A stretch of DNA of 55,284 nt, taken from Sphingomonadales bacterium (lineage in GTDB: Bacteria > Pseudomonadota > Alphaproteobacteria > Sphingomonadales > Sphingomonadaceae). The number at the start of each line of letters is the position of its first letter. The stretch's first letter is position 1. The notes under the pieces were generated by a model, which was not told the DNA's origin, did no database searches, and saw nothing but the letters and a program-made list of their open reading frames with translations. The stretch spans positions 1-55,284 of the forward strand of contig JAGWUH010000024.1 of assembly GCA_028868535.1 (NCBI GenBank), read 5' to 3'. The translations under genes were made by a program, and so were the position numbers. Below, piece by piece: positions 8,539 to 19,504 of this stretch.

Positions 8539-9894
8539 ATGCAGGCCAGTTCGGATACGATGTCGGTCAGGGACCTCATCGCGCTGCACAAGGCGCAGAT
8601 GCTGCGGGCCAATCCCGAGTACCAGCGCGGCATCGTCTGGAGCGCCGGGCAGAAGAAGAAGCTGATCGATTCGGTGCTGCGCGGCTATCCGCTGCCGGGG
8701 ATCTATCTCCACCACGTCTCGACCAGCATCGCCGGGATGACCAGCCAGGGGCTGGAGGTGATCGACGGGCAGCAACGCATCAACGCGCTGAGCGAGTTCG
8801 CGCAGGGGGCGTTCAAGCTTTTCGACCCGGTCGCCGACGTCGACGCCAAGTTTCCCGGCTTCATCCGCGAGCAGGACTGCCCCTGGGCGCGGCAGAACTT
8901 CGACGGGTTGAGCGCCGACTTGCAGGCGGCGTTCATGGCCACCCCGATTGCGGTGGCGCGGATCGAGACCGAGGACGCCAATGAAGTGCGCGACCTGTTC
9001 GTGCGGTTGCAGGCGGGCACGCCGCTGAGCGCGCAAGAGCGGCGCGACGCGTTCCCCGGCAATTTCACCGAGTTCATCCTGCGGCTGGGTGGCAAGCCGG
9101 AGATCGCGCGTTATCCCGGGCACGACTTCTTCGTGCGGACGATGGCACTGAAGCCGGGGCAGGACCGCGGCAAGACCCGGCAACTGGCGGCGCAGATCGC
9201 GGTGCTGTTCTTCCACCGCCGCGCCAGCGGTCCCGAGGGTGCCTGCGACATCAATGCCGCCGCGATTGACGACTTCTATTACCAGAACCTCGACTTCGAC
9301 CCCGATTCGGACGGCGCGCGGCGGCTGGTGGCGATCCTCGACAAGCTGGCGCAACTGATCCAGCCGGGCCGCCACGCCAAGCTGCGCGGGCATGACGCGA
9401 TCCACCTGGTGATGCTGGTCGACGACCTGTGGGACGATTACGCGCGGGGCTGGGAGGAGCGGCTGCCGGAGGCGCTCGACGGTTTCCTGGCGGGGGTGGC
9501 CGAGGGCAACCTGACCCGCAGCGACGCGCTGCCGGGCGCGTACTGGACGCAGTATGCGCAGTGGACGCGGGTCAATTCGGACCGGGGGGACACGATTTCC
9601 CTGCGCCACCGCTTCTACCAGGAACGGATGCGAGAGCGGCTGTCCCCGCTTCACGCCAGGGACCCGCAGCGCGCCTTCGGGCTGATCGAGCGCAGCGTGC
9701 TGTTCTACCGGCAGGCGAAGCGCTGCGCGGTCTGCGACGGGCCGATGGCCTGGGACGAGGTCGAGGTGCATCACCTCGCCGAACATGCGCAAGGAGGCCC
9801 GACGACGCTGGACAACGGCGCCGCGGTGCACAAGGCCTGCCACCCCAGGGGCGCGGCGCAGACTGCCGCGCTTCGGGCGAAGCTGGAGGGCTGA
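8539..9894 (+). CDS. DUF262 (GmrSD/ParB-like) - HNH nuclease fusion
   Basis: This 451-residue protein has an N-terminal DUF262 domain with NPEYQR at 25-30 and the signature DGQQRI at 76-81, followed by a helical region, and a C-terminal HNH zinc-finger nuclease: CAVC at 396-399, HH at 411-412, Asn426, His431 and CH at 434-435. DUF262 is the NTPase-like half of the GmrSD type IV restriction system; fusion to HNH suggests a nucleotide-dependent DNA nuclease, perhaps for defence against modified DNA. That role is inference. I chose ATG 8539 because GGAG lies 9 bases upstream; ATG 8524 would add five residues but has no such site. It stands alone, with no methyltransferase nearby. Confidence 0.85.
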   Translation: MQASSDTMSVRDLIALHKAQMLRANPEYQRGIVWSAGQKKKLIDSVLRGYPLPGIYLHHVSTSIAGMTSQGLEVIDGQQRINALSEFAQGAFKLFDPVADVDAKFPGFIREQDCPWARQNFDGLSADLQAAFMATPIAVARIETEDANEVRDLFVRLQAGTPLSAQERRDAFPGNFTEFILRLGGKPEIARYPGHDFFVRTMALKPGQDRGKTRQLAAQIAVLFFHRRASGPEGACDINAAAIDDFYYQNLDFDPDSDGARRLVAILDKLAQLIQPGRHAKLRGHDAIHLVMLVDDLWDDYARGWEERLPEALDGFLAGVAEGNLTRSDALPGAYWTQYAQWTRVNSDRGDTISLRHRFYQERMRERLSPLHARDPQRAFGLIERSVLFYRQAKRCAVCDGPMAWDEVEVHHLAEHAQGGPTTLDNGAAVHKACHPRGAAQTAALRAKLEG

Positions 9895-9910
9895 GGGAGC
9901 GCTCCCTCCC
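9892..9910. terminator. Candidate bidirectional terminator
   Basis: The perfect 16-base palindrome GAGGGAGCGCTCCCTC (9893-9908) overlaps the stop of the HNH gene and lies 6 bases before the convergent dinB stop. There is no T tract, so intrinsic termination is uncertain. Confidence 0.4.
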
Positions 9911-9913
9911 GGT

Positions 9914-11041
9914 TCAGAACAGCGCGAGCTGGTCGCCGGCCGGTGGCGCCGGCGGCTCCGGGGTGGCGTCGACCAGGCCGGACAGGGTCAGCCCCATCAG
10001 CCGCACCGGCTGCGGCAGCGGAAGCTGCGCGTCGAGCAGGGCGCGGGCGGTGGCGGTGACCTCCGCGACGCCGGAAAGCGGGCGCGGCAGCGTGCGGGAA
10101 TGGGTTTTCGTGGTGAAATCGGCGTAGCGCAGCTTCAGCGTCAGCGTGCGGCCCTTCGCGCCGAGCCGGTCGATGTCGCGCCAGAGCAGCGCGATGATCG
10201 CCTCGAGCGCGTCGCGCAGGCCGCTGCCGCTGGCGATGTCCTTGCCATAGGTACGCTCGGCGCCGATCGACTTGCGGACGCGGTCCGCGCTGACGCGGCG
10301 CAGGTCGATGCCGCGCGCGGCCCGGTAGAGGTAATCGGCCTGCGCGCCGAAGTTCGCGCGCAGCAGGGCGATATCCGCCGCGCGCAAGTCCGCGCCGGTG
10401 TGGATGCCGAGCGCGGCGAGCTTTTCCGCGCTGCGCGGGCCGACGCCGTGGAAACGCTTGACCGGGAGGCCGGCGACGAAGCGCTCGCCCTCGCCCGGGC
10501 GGATCACGCAGAGGCCGTCGGGCTTGTTCTGGTCGCTGGCCAGCTTGGCGAGGAACTTGTTGTAGGAGACGCCGGCGCTGGCGGTGAGGCCGGTTTCGGC
10601 CTTGATCCGGGTGCGGACCAGTTCGGCGATGCGGGTGGCGCTGCCGATGCCGCGCAGGTCGGCGGTGACGTCGAGATAGGCCTCGTCGAGCGAGAGCGGC
10701 TCGATCAGCGGGGTGAACTCGGCGAAGACGGCGCGGATCTGGCGCGACACCGTCTTGTAGACGTCGAAGCGCGGCGGACGGAAGACGAGGTCCGGGCACA
10801 GCCGCAGCGCCGTGGCCGAGGGCATCGCCGAACGCACGCCGAACGCCCTCGCCTCGTAGCTGGCGGCAGCGACGACGCCGCGCCCGCCGGCGAAGCCGAC
10901 CGCGACCGGCAGGCCGCGCAGCGAGGCATCGTCGCGCTGTTCGACGCTGGCGAAGAACGCATCCATGTCGACGTGGATGATCTTGCGCAGGCCGCCGCCC
11001 GCGTCGTCGTCCGCCTGCCCCCGGTCTGCCGCCTGCACCAT
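9914..11041 (-). CDS. dinB: DNA polymerase IV (Y-family, error-prone)
   Basis: This 375-residue translesion polymerase has the metal-binding carboxylates in DMDAFF (25-30) and in SLDEAYLDV (Asp119, Glu120), the fingers/palm region between them, a helix-hairpin-helix segment near 195-230 and the little-finger domain after about 250. It ends in QLALF, which fits the QL(S/D)LF-type sliding-clamp binding motif. The ATG at 11041 leaves about 18 residues before the conserved RKIIHVDMDAFF, slightly long for the family, but no better start is obvious. Divergent from an MFS exporter with a 97-base gap; no LexA-type site was identified by eye. Confidence 0.95.
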   Translation of the reverse strand: MVQAADRGQADDDAGGGLRKIIHVDMDAFFASVEQRDDASLRGLPVAVGFAGGRGVVAAASYEARAFGVRSAMPSATALRLCPDLVFRPPRFDVYKTVSRQIRAVFAEFTPLIEPLSLDEAYLDVTADLRGIGSATRIAELVRTRIKAETGLTASAGVSYNKFLAKLASDQNKPDGLCVIRPGEGERFVAGLPVKRFHGVGPRSAEKLAALGIHTGADLRAADIALLRANFGAQADYLYRAARGIDLRRVSADRVRKSIGAERTYGKDIASGSGLRDALEAIIALLWRDIDRLGAKGRTLTLKLRYADFTTKTHSRTLPRPLSGVAEVTATARALLDAQLPLPQPVRLMGLTLSGLVDATPEPPAPPAGDQLALF

Positions 11042-11138
11042 CGGCGCAGTCTATCCGGCGGCGGCAGGGTTCGCCAGCCGGCCATCTTTTCGCACCTGCA
11101 CACTGGCAATTTGCGCGGCGGCGGGCCAGAGGAGTGCG

Positions 11139-12389
11139 ATGTCCTCCCCCACGTCCGCCTCGCTTTCCAGTCCTGCCCCGCCGTTCCTGTCGATCCGCGA
11201 ATTCGTGCCGATGATGGCGATGGCACAGGCGTTGCAGGCGCTGGCGATCGATTCGATGCTGCCGGCGCTGGGAACGATGTCGGCCGAGCTGGGGGTGCAC
11301 GATTCGAACCAGCGGCAGCTGGTGGTCGGGCTGTTCCTGGTCTTTTCCGGCCTCGGCTCGCTGGTGCCGGGCACGCTGGCGGACCGGTTCGGGCGCAAGC
11401 CGGTGCTGTTGTTCTGCCTTTCCGCCTATATCGTCTTCACGCTGGCGGCGGCGCTGGCGCCGAGCTTCGGCATGCTGCTGGCGGCGCGCGCGCTGGGCGG
11501 GCTGGCCGCCGCCGGGCTGAGCGTGGTGCCCCCGGCGATCATCCGCGACCGCTACGAGGGCGATCGCATGGCGCGGATGCAGTCGATGGTGTCGATGACG
11601 TTCATGATCGTGCCGATGGCGGCGCCGACGCTGGGCCAGGCGGTGCTGCTGTTTGCCGGGTGGCGCTGGATCTTCGGAATCATGGCGACGATGGCGGTGC
11701 TGGTGACGGCGTGGATCGCGCTGCGGCTGCCCGAGACGCTGGACCCGGCGCACCGGCAGACGCTGCATCCGGTGCACGTCGCCCGCGCCACCTTCGAGAC
11801 GGTGACGACGCGCGCGGCGGTCGGCTATGTCTTCGGCATGGCGCTCGTGCAGGGGGCGCTGTTCGGCTACATCAATTCCTCGCAGCAGCTGGTGGCCGAG
11901 CATTTCGGCGCCGGCGCCGCGTTCCCGCTGCTGTTCGGCGGCATGGCGCTGGCAATGTCGGGGTGCTCTTTCGTCAATTCGCGGATCGTCGTGCGGTTCG
12001 GCGCGCGGCGCGTCTCGCACAGCGCGGTGCTGACCTACATCGCCGTGAGCGCGCTGCAGTTCTGGCTGGCGATGCGGACGCACGAGACGCTGTGGACCTT
12101 CGTGCCGGTGATGACGCTGAACATGTGCATGATGAGCTTCATCGGCGCCAACTTCGGCTCGATCGCGCTGCAGCCGTTCGCGCGGCGGGCGGGCGCGGCG
12201 GCATCGTCGCAGGCGTTCGTGCGGATGGTCTGCGGCGCGGGGCTGGGGACGCTCGTCGGCCAGGCCTACGACGGCACCGCGCGGCCACTGGCGGTGACGC
12301 TGCTGGTGGCGGGCTGCGCGACGCTGGCGCTGGTGCTGTTCAGCGAGCGGGGGCGGCTGTTCCGCCGCCTCAACCCGCCGATGCGCTGA
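11139..12389 (+). CDS. MFS multidrug efflux transporter (Bcr/CflA type)
   Basis: This 416-residue protein has about twelve hydrophobic helices. The MFS motif A appears in the loop between helices 2 and 3 (LADRFGRKPVLL near 80-92), and the ordering and length match Bcr/CflA drug exporters. It probably exports small toxic compounds with proton antiport from the inner membrane; the actual substrate is unknown. The ATG at 11139 follows an ideal AGAGGAGTGCG ribosome-binding region. It is divergent from dinB and convergent with the LOG gene (20-base gap). Confidence 0.87.
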   Translation: MSSPTSASLSSPAPPFLSIREFVPMMAMAQALQALAIDSMLPALGTMSAELGVHDSNQRQLVVGLFLVFSGLGSLVPGTLADRFGRKPVLLFCLSAYIVFTLAAALAPSFGMLLAARALGGLAAAGLSVVPPAIIRDRYEGDRMARMQSMVSMTFMIVPMAAPTLGQAVLLFAGWRWIFGIMATMAVLVTAWIALRLPETLDPAHRQTLHPVHVARATFETVTTRAAVGYVFGMALVQGALFGYINSSQQLVAEHFGAGAAFPLLFGGMALAMSGCSFVNSRIVVRFGARRVSHSAVLTYIAVSALQFWLAMRTHETLWTFVPVMTLNMCMMSFIGANFGSIALQPFARRAGAAASSQAFVRMVCGAGLGTLVGQAYDGTARPLAVTLLVAGCATLALVLFSERGRLFRRLNPPMR

Positions 12390-12409
12390 ACGGCGGGTTT
12401 CGCGGAAGG

Positions 12410-12991
12410 CTAGAGGTCGTCGGTGTCGATCCGGCAGATCGCCTCGACCGGTTCGTGCGCGATCATGCGGGTGAGCAGCAGGTCGAGCTCATGCTCGGCG
12501 ATGATGATGCCGCGGTGTTGCGCGCGGACGAAGCCGACCTCGGCCATGTGGCGGTTGAACGCGAGCAGGCCGTCGTAGAATCCGAAGGCGTTGAGCAGGC
12601 CGACCGGCTTGGCGTGATAGCCGAGCTGGGCCCAGCTCACCGCCTCCCACAGCTCGTCCATCGTGCCGACCCCGCCGGGCAGCGTGAGAAAGCCGTCGGA
12701 CAGTTGCGTGAACGCCAGCTTGCGCTCGTGCATCCCCTTGACCACGCGCAGTTCGGTGCAATCGGGATTGGCGACCTCTGCCCCGACCAGCGCCTCGGGG
12801 ATGACGCCGATCACCTCGCCGCCGGCCGCCAGCGCGGCGTAGGCGACCGCGCCCATCAGGCCGATGCGGGCGCCGCCGTAGACCACGCCGATGCCGCGCC
12901 GGGCCAGGGTATCGCCAACCTCGCGCGCGAGTTCCATGTAGCGCAGATCCTCCGGCGTTGCCGAACCGCAATAGACCGCTACCCGCTTCAT
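12410..12991 (-). CDS. LOG-family cytokinin riboside 5'-monophosphate phosphoribohydrolase-like protein (TIGR00730)
   Basis: This 193-residue Rossmann-fold protein has the LOG signature PGGVGTMDE at 105-113, YGGARIGLMG near 38-47 and the preceding GMHERK segment. Family members remove ribose 5-phosphate from nucleotide monophosphates such as AMP or cytokinin nucleotides; the physiological substrate in bacteria like this is generally unsettled. The start ATG overlaps the stop of the upstream crtI (ATGA), so the two genes are translationally coupled and very likely one operon. The association with a carotenoid desaturase is unexplained. Confidence 0.9.
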   Translation of the reverse strand: MKRVAVYCGSATPEDLRYMELAREVGDTLARRGIGVVYGGARIGLMGAVAYAALAAGGEVIGVIPEALVGAEVANPDCTELRVVKGMHERKLAFTQLSDGFLTLPGGVGTMDELWEAVSWAQLGYHAKPVGLLNAFGFYDGLLAFNRHMAEVGFVRAQHRGIIIAEHELDLLLTRMIAHEPVEAICRIDTDDL

Positions 12992-14469
12992 CCCTGCAAA
13001 TCTTCCTCGATCAGTTTCGCCACTGCGCGGGCACCGCTGAGCGTCGCCCCGAAACCGGCCCCGGGATGGGTGCCGGCGCCGACCAGATAGAGGTTGCGAT
13101 AGGTTTCGTCACGATGGCGCGGACGCAGGCGCAAGGATTGCCAGAGGCTCGGCTCGAGCCCGGCGCTGCTGCCGAGATGGGCGTTGTAGGCAAGCGCGCC
13201 GTCGCGCGGGGTGAGGTGGAAGGCGGTGACGATGCGATCCGGGATGTCGGGCACGAGGCGGCGGCCGATTTCCTCCAGCACGCGGCGTTGCAGCACGGGG
13301 CCGACGGTATCCCAGTCGATCGGCAGACGACCGAGATTGGCGACCGGCACGAAGGCGCTGAACAGGCTGCGGCCGGGTGGGGCCAGCGTGGCGTCGGTGA
13401 CGGTGGGATGGACGAGGCGGATCACCATGTCGCGGGGGAGCACACCGTGGTCGAACACGTCCGCCAGCCAGTCCTGCCAGCGTGGGCCGAACAGGACCAT
13501 GTTGTGCGGGATGCCGGGCCAGCGGCCTTCGAGCGCGAAATGCACGGCGACGACGCCGGGGCTCCACCGGCCGCGCGCCAGTCGCCGCGCCATCGTCTCG
13601 CCGCGCTGGGTCTGTGCCAGCAGGGTGCGATAGGTGTGCATGGCGTCGGCATTGCTGGCGACCGCGTCGAAATGCGCGCGCCAGCCGCTGGCGCAGGCGA
13701 CCTCGCTGGCGCGGTTGCCGAGGACGTGGATGCGCAGGGCGGGATCGCCCAGGCGCAGTTCCCCGCCCTGCGCGACGAACAGCGCCGCCATTGCCCGGGC
13801 GAGCGCGGCCGCGCCGCCCTGTGGCCACCACATGCCGCGCTCCTGCTCGGCGCGGAGCGTCGCCGCGTGCAGCGCCGGGGTGGCGAGCGGGTTGCCGCCC
13901 TTGAGCAGCGGGCGGAAGGACAGGGCCTGGCGCAGCTTGTCGGAGCGCACCAGCACCGCCGCCTTGTCGTGCAGCGAGCGCCAGACCTGCTGGCGCAGCA
14001 GCAGCGGCAAGGCGCGGGTGAACAGGCCGGAGCCGGTGTGCGCGCGATCGCCGAGGCCGAACACGCCGAGCGCGCGCATTTCAGCCGCGTATGCCATGAA
14101 CTGTTCGTAGCCGGCGAGGTCGCCGGGGGCGAGCCGCGCCACAGCGCGAGCCATCGCCGCGCTGTCCGCGCTCCAGTCGATCTGGGCGCCATCGGGCCAG
14201 TTGAGCCGCCACAGCGGCGCCACCGGCAGCAGCGGCACGTCGGCCGCGACGTCGCGCCCATACAGCGCCCACAGCTCCTGCACGGCGCCGGGATCATCGA
14301 GCGGGGCCGGGCAGAGATCGAAGCGCATGCCGTCGATGGCGCGCTGGGCGGCGCGACCGCCCGGTGCCTCTCCCGCCTCGACCAGCGTGGTCTCGATTCC
14401 GGCCGCCTGGAGTCGCAGCGCCAGCGCCAGGCCGCCGAATCCCGCGCCGATGATGCAGACGCGGCTCAT
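12988..14469 (-). CDS. crtI: CrtI-type phytoene desaturase
   Basis: This 493-residue FAD-dependent desaturase/isomerase of the CrtI family has the N-terminal dinucleotide-binding motif GAGFGG at 8-13 and the acidic residue in TLVEAGEAPGGRA. The C-terminal carotenoid dehydrogenase signature (LYLVGAGTHPGAGFG) is clear. It would introduce double bonds into phytoene at the membrane. An oddity is that the usual DxGP(T/S)VxxxP segment is replaced by DLCPAPLDDP near 51-60, and no phytoene synthase or cyclase gene is adjacent. It could be a divergent paralogue acting on another polyene. It overlaps the LOG gene by 4 bases. Confidence 0.85.
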   Translation of the reverse strand: MSRVCIIGAGFGGLALALRLQAAGIETTLVEAGEAPGGRAAQRAIDGMRFDLCPAPLDDPGAVQELWALYGRDVAADVPLLPVAPLWRLNWPDGAQIDWSADSAAMARAVARLAPGDLAGYEQFMAYAAEMRALGVFGLGDRAHTGSGLFTRALPLLLRQQVWRSLHDKAAVLVRSDKLRQALSFRPLLKGGNPLATPALHAATLRAEQERGMWWPQGGAAALARAMAALFVAQGGELRLGDPALRIHVLGNRASEVACASGWRAHFDAVASNADAMHTYRTLLAQTQRGETMARRLARGRWSPGVVAVHFALEGRWPGIPHNMVLFGPRWQDWLADVFDHGVLPRDMVIRLVHPTVTDATLAPPGRSLFSAFVPVANLGRLPIDWDTVGPVLQRRVLEEIGRRLVPDIPDRIVTAFHLTPRDGALAYNAHLGSSAGLEPSLWQSLRLRPRHRDETYRNLYLVGAGTHPGAGFGATLSGARAVAKLIEEDLQG

Positions 14470-14645
14470 CCCTGCGCGCGCGGCGGCGCGCCGTCTGTTC
14501 CCAAGGTCCGGCCGACCCCCTGCATGCGCGGACTTGTACGAGCATGGCGGGCGGGGCGCAACCGGAGCGGTGGCGCCGATCGTTTGCGCAAATCCTTAAC
14601 CCGTTGACGCTAGGGTCGCGAGGATCCGGCGGTTCGGAGGCATAC

Positions 14646-16205
14646 GTGGCGATCATCACGCTCAGTGCGGGCACTTGCCTGCCGGCGTCCGCGCTCGGCG
14701 TGGCGCTGGCGGAGGCCTTGCCGCGCTGGCGCTGGACTTGCGGCGACGACATCGTCGGCGGCGGCGGGCTGCAGGCTTGGCGGCGGCACCAGATGATCTG
14801 CGGGCGTGCCGATGACGAACCGCTGTTCCTCGAACTGGACTGGCGCGACGAGCCTTGGGCCGGCCCATCGCCGCAGCCACCGCGCCATGTCGCCCACCTG
14901 GTACTGGGCCGACCGACCACCGATGAGCGGGCCATCGCCGAACGCCTGCTGGTGGTCGTCGCCACCGAGATCCTGCGTACCGATGCCGGCGGCAACGCGC
15001 GCGTGCGGTTCGAGGACGACGGGCCCTGGCTCGATCTTGCCACGCTCGAGGACCTGGCGCCCCTGCTCGCGCAGGGCGAGCGCCTGGTGATCGAGGACCA
15101 GGGCAACGGCAACCGGGATGAGGACGAGCCCGAAGCGGGGGCGACGGGGCGCCATCGGCCGTTCGACGACATGCCCCCGCACGAGCGCAGCGCACTGCTG
15201 GGCCGCGACGTCATCGTCGAGGCGCAGGCGCAGCGGGCGCTGGCGCGTACCCAGGGCCGCATGGGCCTGTCGGCCGATCGGGACCCGGTGCCGGACTTTC
15301 TCGACGAGACGCCCCGCGCGGACCGGCTGCCGACGCTGGCGGTGCTGTTCGACGCCGCGCCGGCGTTCGACCGGGCCCTGCTCGCTGAGGGGCTGGCGCT
15401 GCTGGACCCCCACGGCGGCTGGGAGGTGGGCGAGGAGCACGGGCTGACGATCGCGCGGACGCCCCGGTTCGCGGTGACGCTGGCCTGGCGGCCCGAACCG
15501 CTGCCTGAATTCCTGGTGGAGCTGGCGTTGTGGCGCAGCTTCTGGTGCACCGGCGGCGAGAACCTGCGCCGTATCCGGCGACACGGCGGCCACCTGGCGA
15601 TCACCTGCGACCTCGACACGGCCGGGCGCCCCGAGGAGGCCCGGCAGGCGGCGAAGGCGATGGCACTGGCGCTGGCGGTGGCGGCGCGCGACGACGCCCT
15701 GGCCGGCTTCTACAACGCCGCGCACGACTGCGTCTGGGCCAGCGGCGATCTCAACCGACTGACCAATCCGCTGGGCGCGGACGAAGTGCCGATTCCGCTG
15801 TTCGTGTGGACGACGTTCCACGACACGGCGCCGGATGCGGTCTCGGTCTCCACCGCCGGGATGCTGCCGTTCACCGGCTACGAGATCGAGGCGTGGAACG
15901 CCCCCGGCAGCGTCGACTGGGTGGGCAAGCGGCTGAGCGACGTGCTGCGCTACCTGCTGGCGCACGGCCCCTGCGTCGGCCACGGCGAAACCATCGGCCG
16001 CAGCCTGGGCGACCGCGGCGTCCGCTGCTTCCACGGCGCCAGCCGGGCCGAGCGCGACAGCGAGGTGGCGGCATTGCTGCTCGAGTTCTCGGGCCCGCCG
16101 GGCGACGAGGCGGGGCAGCCGCCGATCGCGGCGCCGCCGGCGATCCGGCCCTCCGTCGCGGGGCCGCCACGCCGGTTCACCGGGTTCGGTCGCAAGGGGC
16201 TTTGA
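14646..16205 (+). CDS. DUF4261-like hypothetical protein
   Basis: This 519-residue soluble protein of unknown function has a C-terminal half (about 350-480, with TTFHDTAPDAVSVSTAGMLPFTGYEIEAW) resembling DUF4261 proteins, which are cytoplasmic proteins without an established role. I chose the GTG at 14646 because GGAGG lies 5 bases upstream (14636-14640); a longer ATG start at 14544 lacks a ribosome-binding site and would run through the divergent promoter. Residues 150-210 are rich in Asp, Glu and Arg and probably flexible. No signal peptide or membrane helix. It is divergent from crtI. Confidence 0.7.
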   Translation: MAIITLSAGTCLPASALGVALAEALPRWRWTCGDDIVGGGGLQAWRRHQMICGRADDEPLFLELDWRDEPWAGPSPQPPRHVAHLVLGRPTTDERAIAERLLVVVATEILRTDAGGNARVRFEDDGPWLDLATLEDLAPLLAQGERLVIEDQGNGNRDEDEPEAGATGRHRPFDDMPPHERSALLGRDVIVEAQAQRALARTQGRMGLSADRDPVPDFLDETPRADRLPTLAVLFDAAPAFDRALLAEGLALLDPHGGWEVGEEHGLTIARTPRFAVTLAWRPEPLPEFLVELALWRSFWCTGGENLRRIRRHGGHLAITCDLDTAGRPEEARQAAKAMALALAVAARDDALAGFYNAAHDCVWASGDLNRLTNPLGADEVPIPLFVWTTFHDTAPDAVSVSTAGMLPFTGYEIEAWNAPGSVDWVGKRLSDVLRYLLAHGPCVGHGETIGRSLGDRGVRCFHGASRAERDSEVAALLLEFSGPPGDEAGQPPIAAPPAIRPSVAGPPRRFTGFGRKGL

Positions 16206-16315
16206 GCGCCGCCGGCGCAAACGATCGAAATTTCCGCAGGCCTGTCGCACGCCCCCACTGGCATTGCCCGTCGATCCGGGTAATCTCCGGCAAAATCCAG
16301 TGTGGGAGGGAAAGA

Positions 16316-16729
16316 ATGCCATATATCGACGCGACCGGATGGTCCGGATTCCTGCTCGGCCTGGCGGCGCTGGCTGCCGGCATCGGCGCGCTGCGCAAGC
16401 CGGGCATCTGGCGCACGATGATCGAGGAGGTGAACCGGTCGCCGGCGCTGCAGTTCGTCTGCGGGATGCTGGAACTGGTGATCGGCGGCATCGTCTACCT
16501 CGCCAACCCGTTTTCCGCGGCGGACATCCTGGCGAGCGCGATCCGCGTGATCGGCGGCTTCATGATGGCCGAGGCGCTGGTGATCCTGGCCTTCGTCGAC
16601 ATCTACACGCAGGCCTGGCTGCGCAACCTGGCGAACATGCATCGCGGCTGGGCGACGTTCACGGTGATCATCGGCCTCGCGCTGGTGCTGGCGTCCGGCT
16701 ACCACTTCACGCTGCATCCGGTCGACTGA
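16316..16729 (+). CDS. Small four-helix membrane protein, unknown function
   Basis: This 137-residue product has about four hydrophobic helices (roughly 8-28, 45-65, 68-92 and 105-128) and little else, so it is an inner-membrane protein. I do not recognise a named family. The ATG at 16316 follows GGGAGGGAAAG, a good ribosome-binding site. It lies 110 bases downstream of the DUF4261-like gene on the same strand, far enough that it may have its own promoter. Confidence 0.75.
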   Translation: MPYIDATGWSGFLLGLAALAAGIGALRKPGIWRTMIEEVNRSPALQFVCGMLELVIGGIVYLANPFSAADILASAIRVIGGFMMAEALVILAFVDIYTQAWLRNLANMHRGWATFTVIIGLALVLASGYHFTLHPVD

Positions 16730-16768
16730 GCGGCCAGGCGCGCCGGTTCCCCCACGCCCGGCCGCGCC

Positions 16769-17383
16769 TCACCGTTCGAAGATTCGTGTCGCGGCCGAGG
16801 CATATGGCGCGACAAGGCCGCCTGCGCGATCCCAGCCGGCGCGCAGCCAGATGCCAAAATCACCGGGTGCGACGACCGCGGGCATGCGTTCGCAGCCCTG
16901 TTCGCGCAGCGCCTCGCTGGCCGCGCAGGTGAGCAGCGCAAAGCCCGGAATCTCGCTGTCCTTCCACACCCCGGCCAAGGCGAACACGCCCTCCCCGCAA
17001 GTCACCCACAGCCGCCGCCGCTTGCCGGTGGCGGGATCGATCCGGCCCCAGGCCAGGAACGCGGTGGCGGGGACCAGGCAGCGAAATTCGCTGTTGCGCA
17101 GGTTGCCGATCCAGAACGGGCTGTCGGGGTTGCGCACCAGCGTCACCGCGCGGGTGGGATCGCCCGATCCGGGCGGGGGCGGCACGCCCCACAGACGGGG
17201 GACCAGGCGCAGCGGCAAGCGATCCGGACGCGGGCCGGCGATCTCCTCGCGACCGGCGGTTACCACCGGCGCGAACCCGCCCGGCGTGATCGTGCCCCCC
17301 GCCCAAGGATCGCGGCCGACGTCGACCCCGAGGGCGCGGCCGATGGCCGCAGCGTCCGCATCCAATCGATAGACCGCCGTCAT
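16769..17383 (-). CDS. Degenerate SRAP (SOS response-associated peptidase, YedK/HMCES-like) protein
   Basis: This 204-residue protein has the SRAP fold pattern: an N-terminal YRL segment, SPFWIGNLRNSEFRCLVPATAF and a late ERMPAVV segment. SRAP proteins form a covalent bond through Cys2 with abasic sites in single-stranded DNA. Here the start is MTAVYRL, so Cys2 is missing. The glutamate of the FYEW-type motif is replaced (FLAW, Ala111), and the histidine of HxRMP is Cys154 (CERMP). Catalysis as in YedK is therefore unlikely; it may bind DNA only or be decaying. No upstream start restores a Cys2. It is divergent from thiC. Confidence 0.8.
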   Translation of the reverse strand: MTAVYRLDADAAAIGRALGVDVGRDPWAGGTITPGGFAPVVTAGREEIAGPRPDRLPLRLVPRLWGVPPPPGSGDPTRAVTLVRNPDSPFWIGNLRNSEFRCLVPATAFLAWGRIDPATGKRRRLWVTCGEGVFALAGVWKDSEIPGFALLTCAASEALREQGCERMPAVVAPGDFGIWLRAGWDRAGGLVAPYASAATRIFER

Positions 17384-17461
17384 GATCGCGCCATGCCGTG
17401 CCGGAAATCGCCCGGCAAGGCTTGGCAGGCCGGCGTGAGTCGGTCTATGCAGCCGGTCATA

Positions 17462-19450
<1,989 letters not shown>

Positions 19451-19466
19451 ACCGGGCGCGAGACCG

Positions 19467-19497
19467 GCCGGCGACCGGGCGATGCCCGGCCGCCGGC
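19467..19497. terminator. Strong GC hairpin between convergent genes
   Basis: A 7-bp outer stem (GCCGGCG with CGCCGGC) and a 6-bp inner stem (CCGGGC with GCCCGG) close a 3-base loop, just after the thiC stop (19450) and before the end of the minus-strand gene at 19505. There is no T tract, as is common in GC-rich genomes. Confidence 0.55.
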
Positions 19498-19504
19498 AGG
19501 CACG

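Noticed and set aside
8539..11041. DUF262-HNH gene and dinB as one defence/SOS island
   Set aside because: The genes are convergent and separated by a palindrome; there is no shared promoter or third defence gene.
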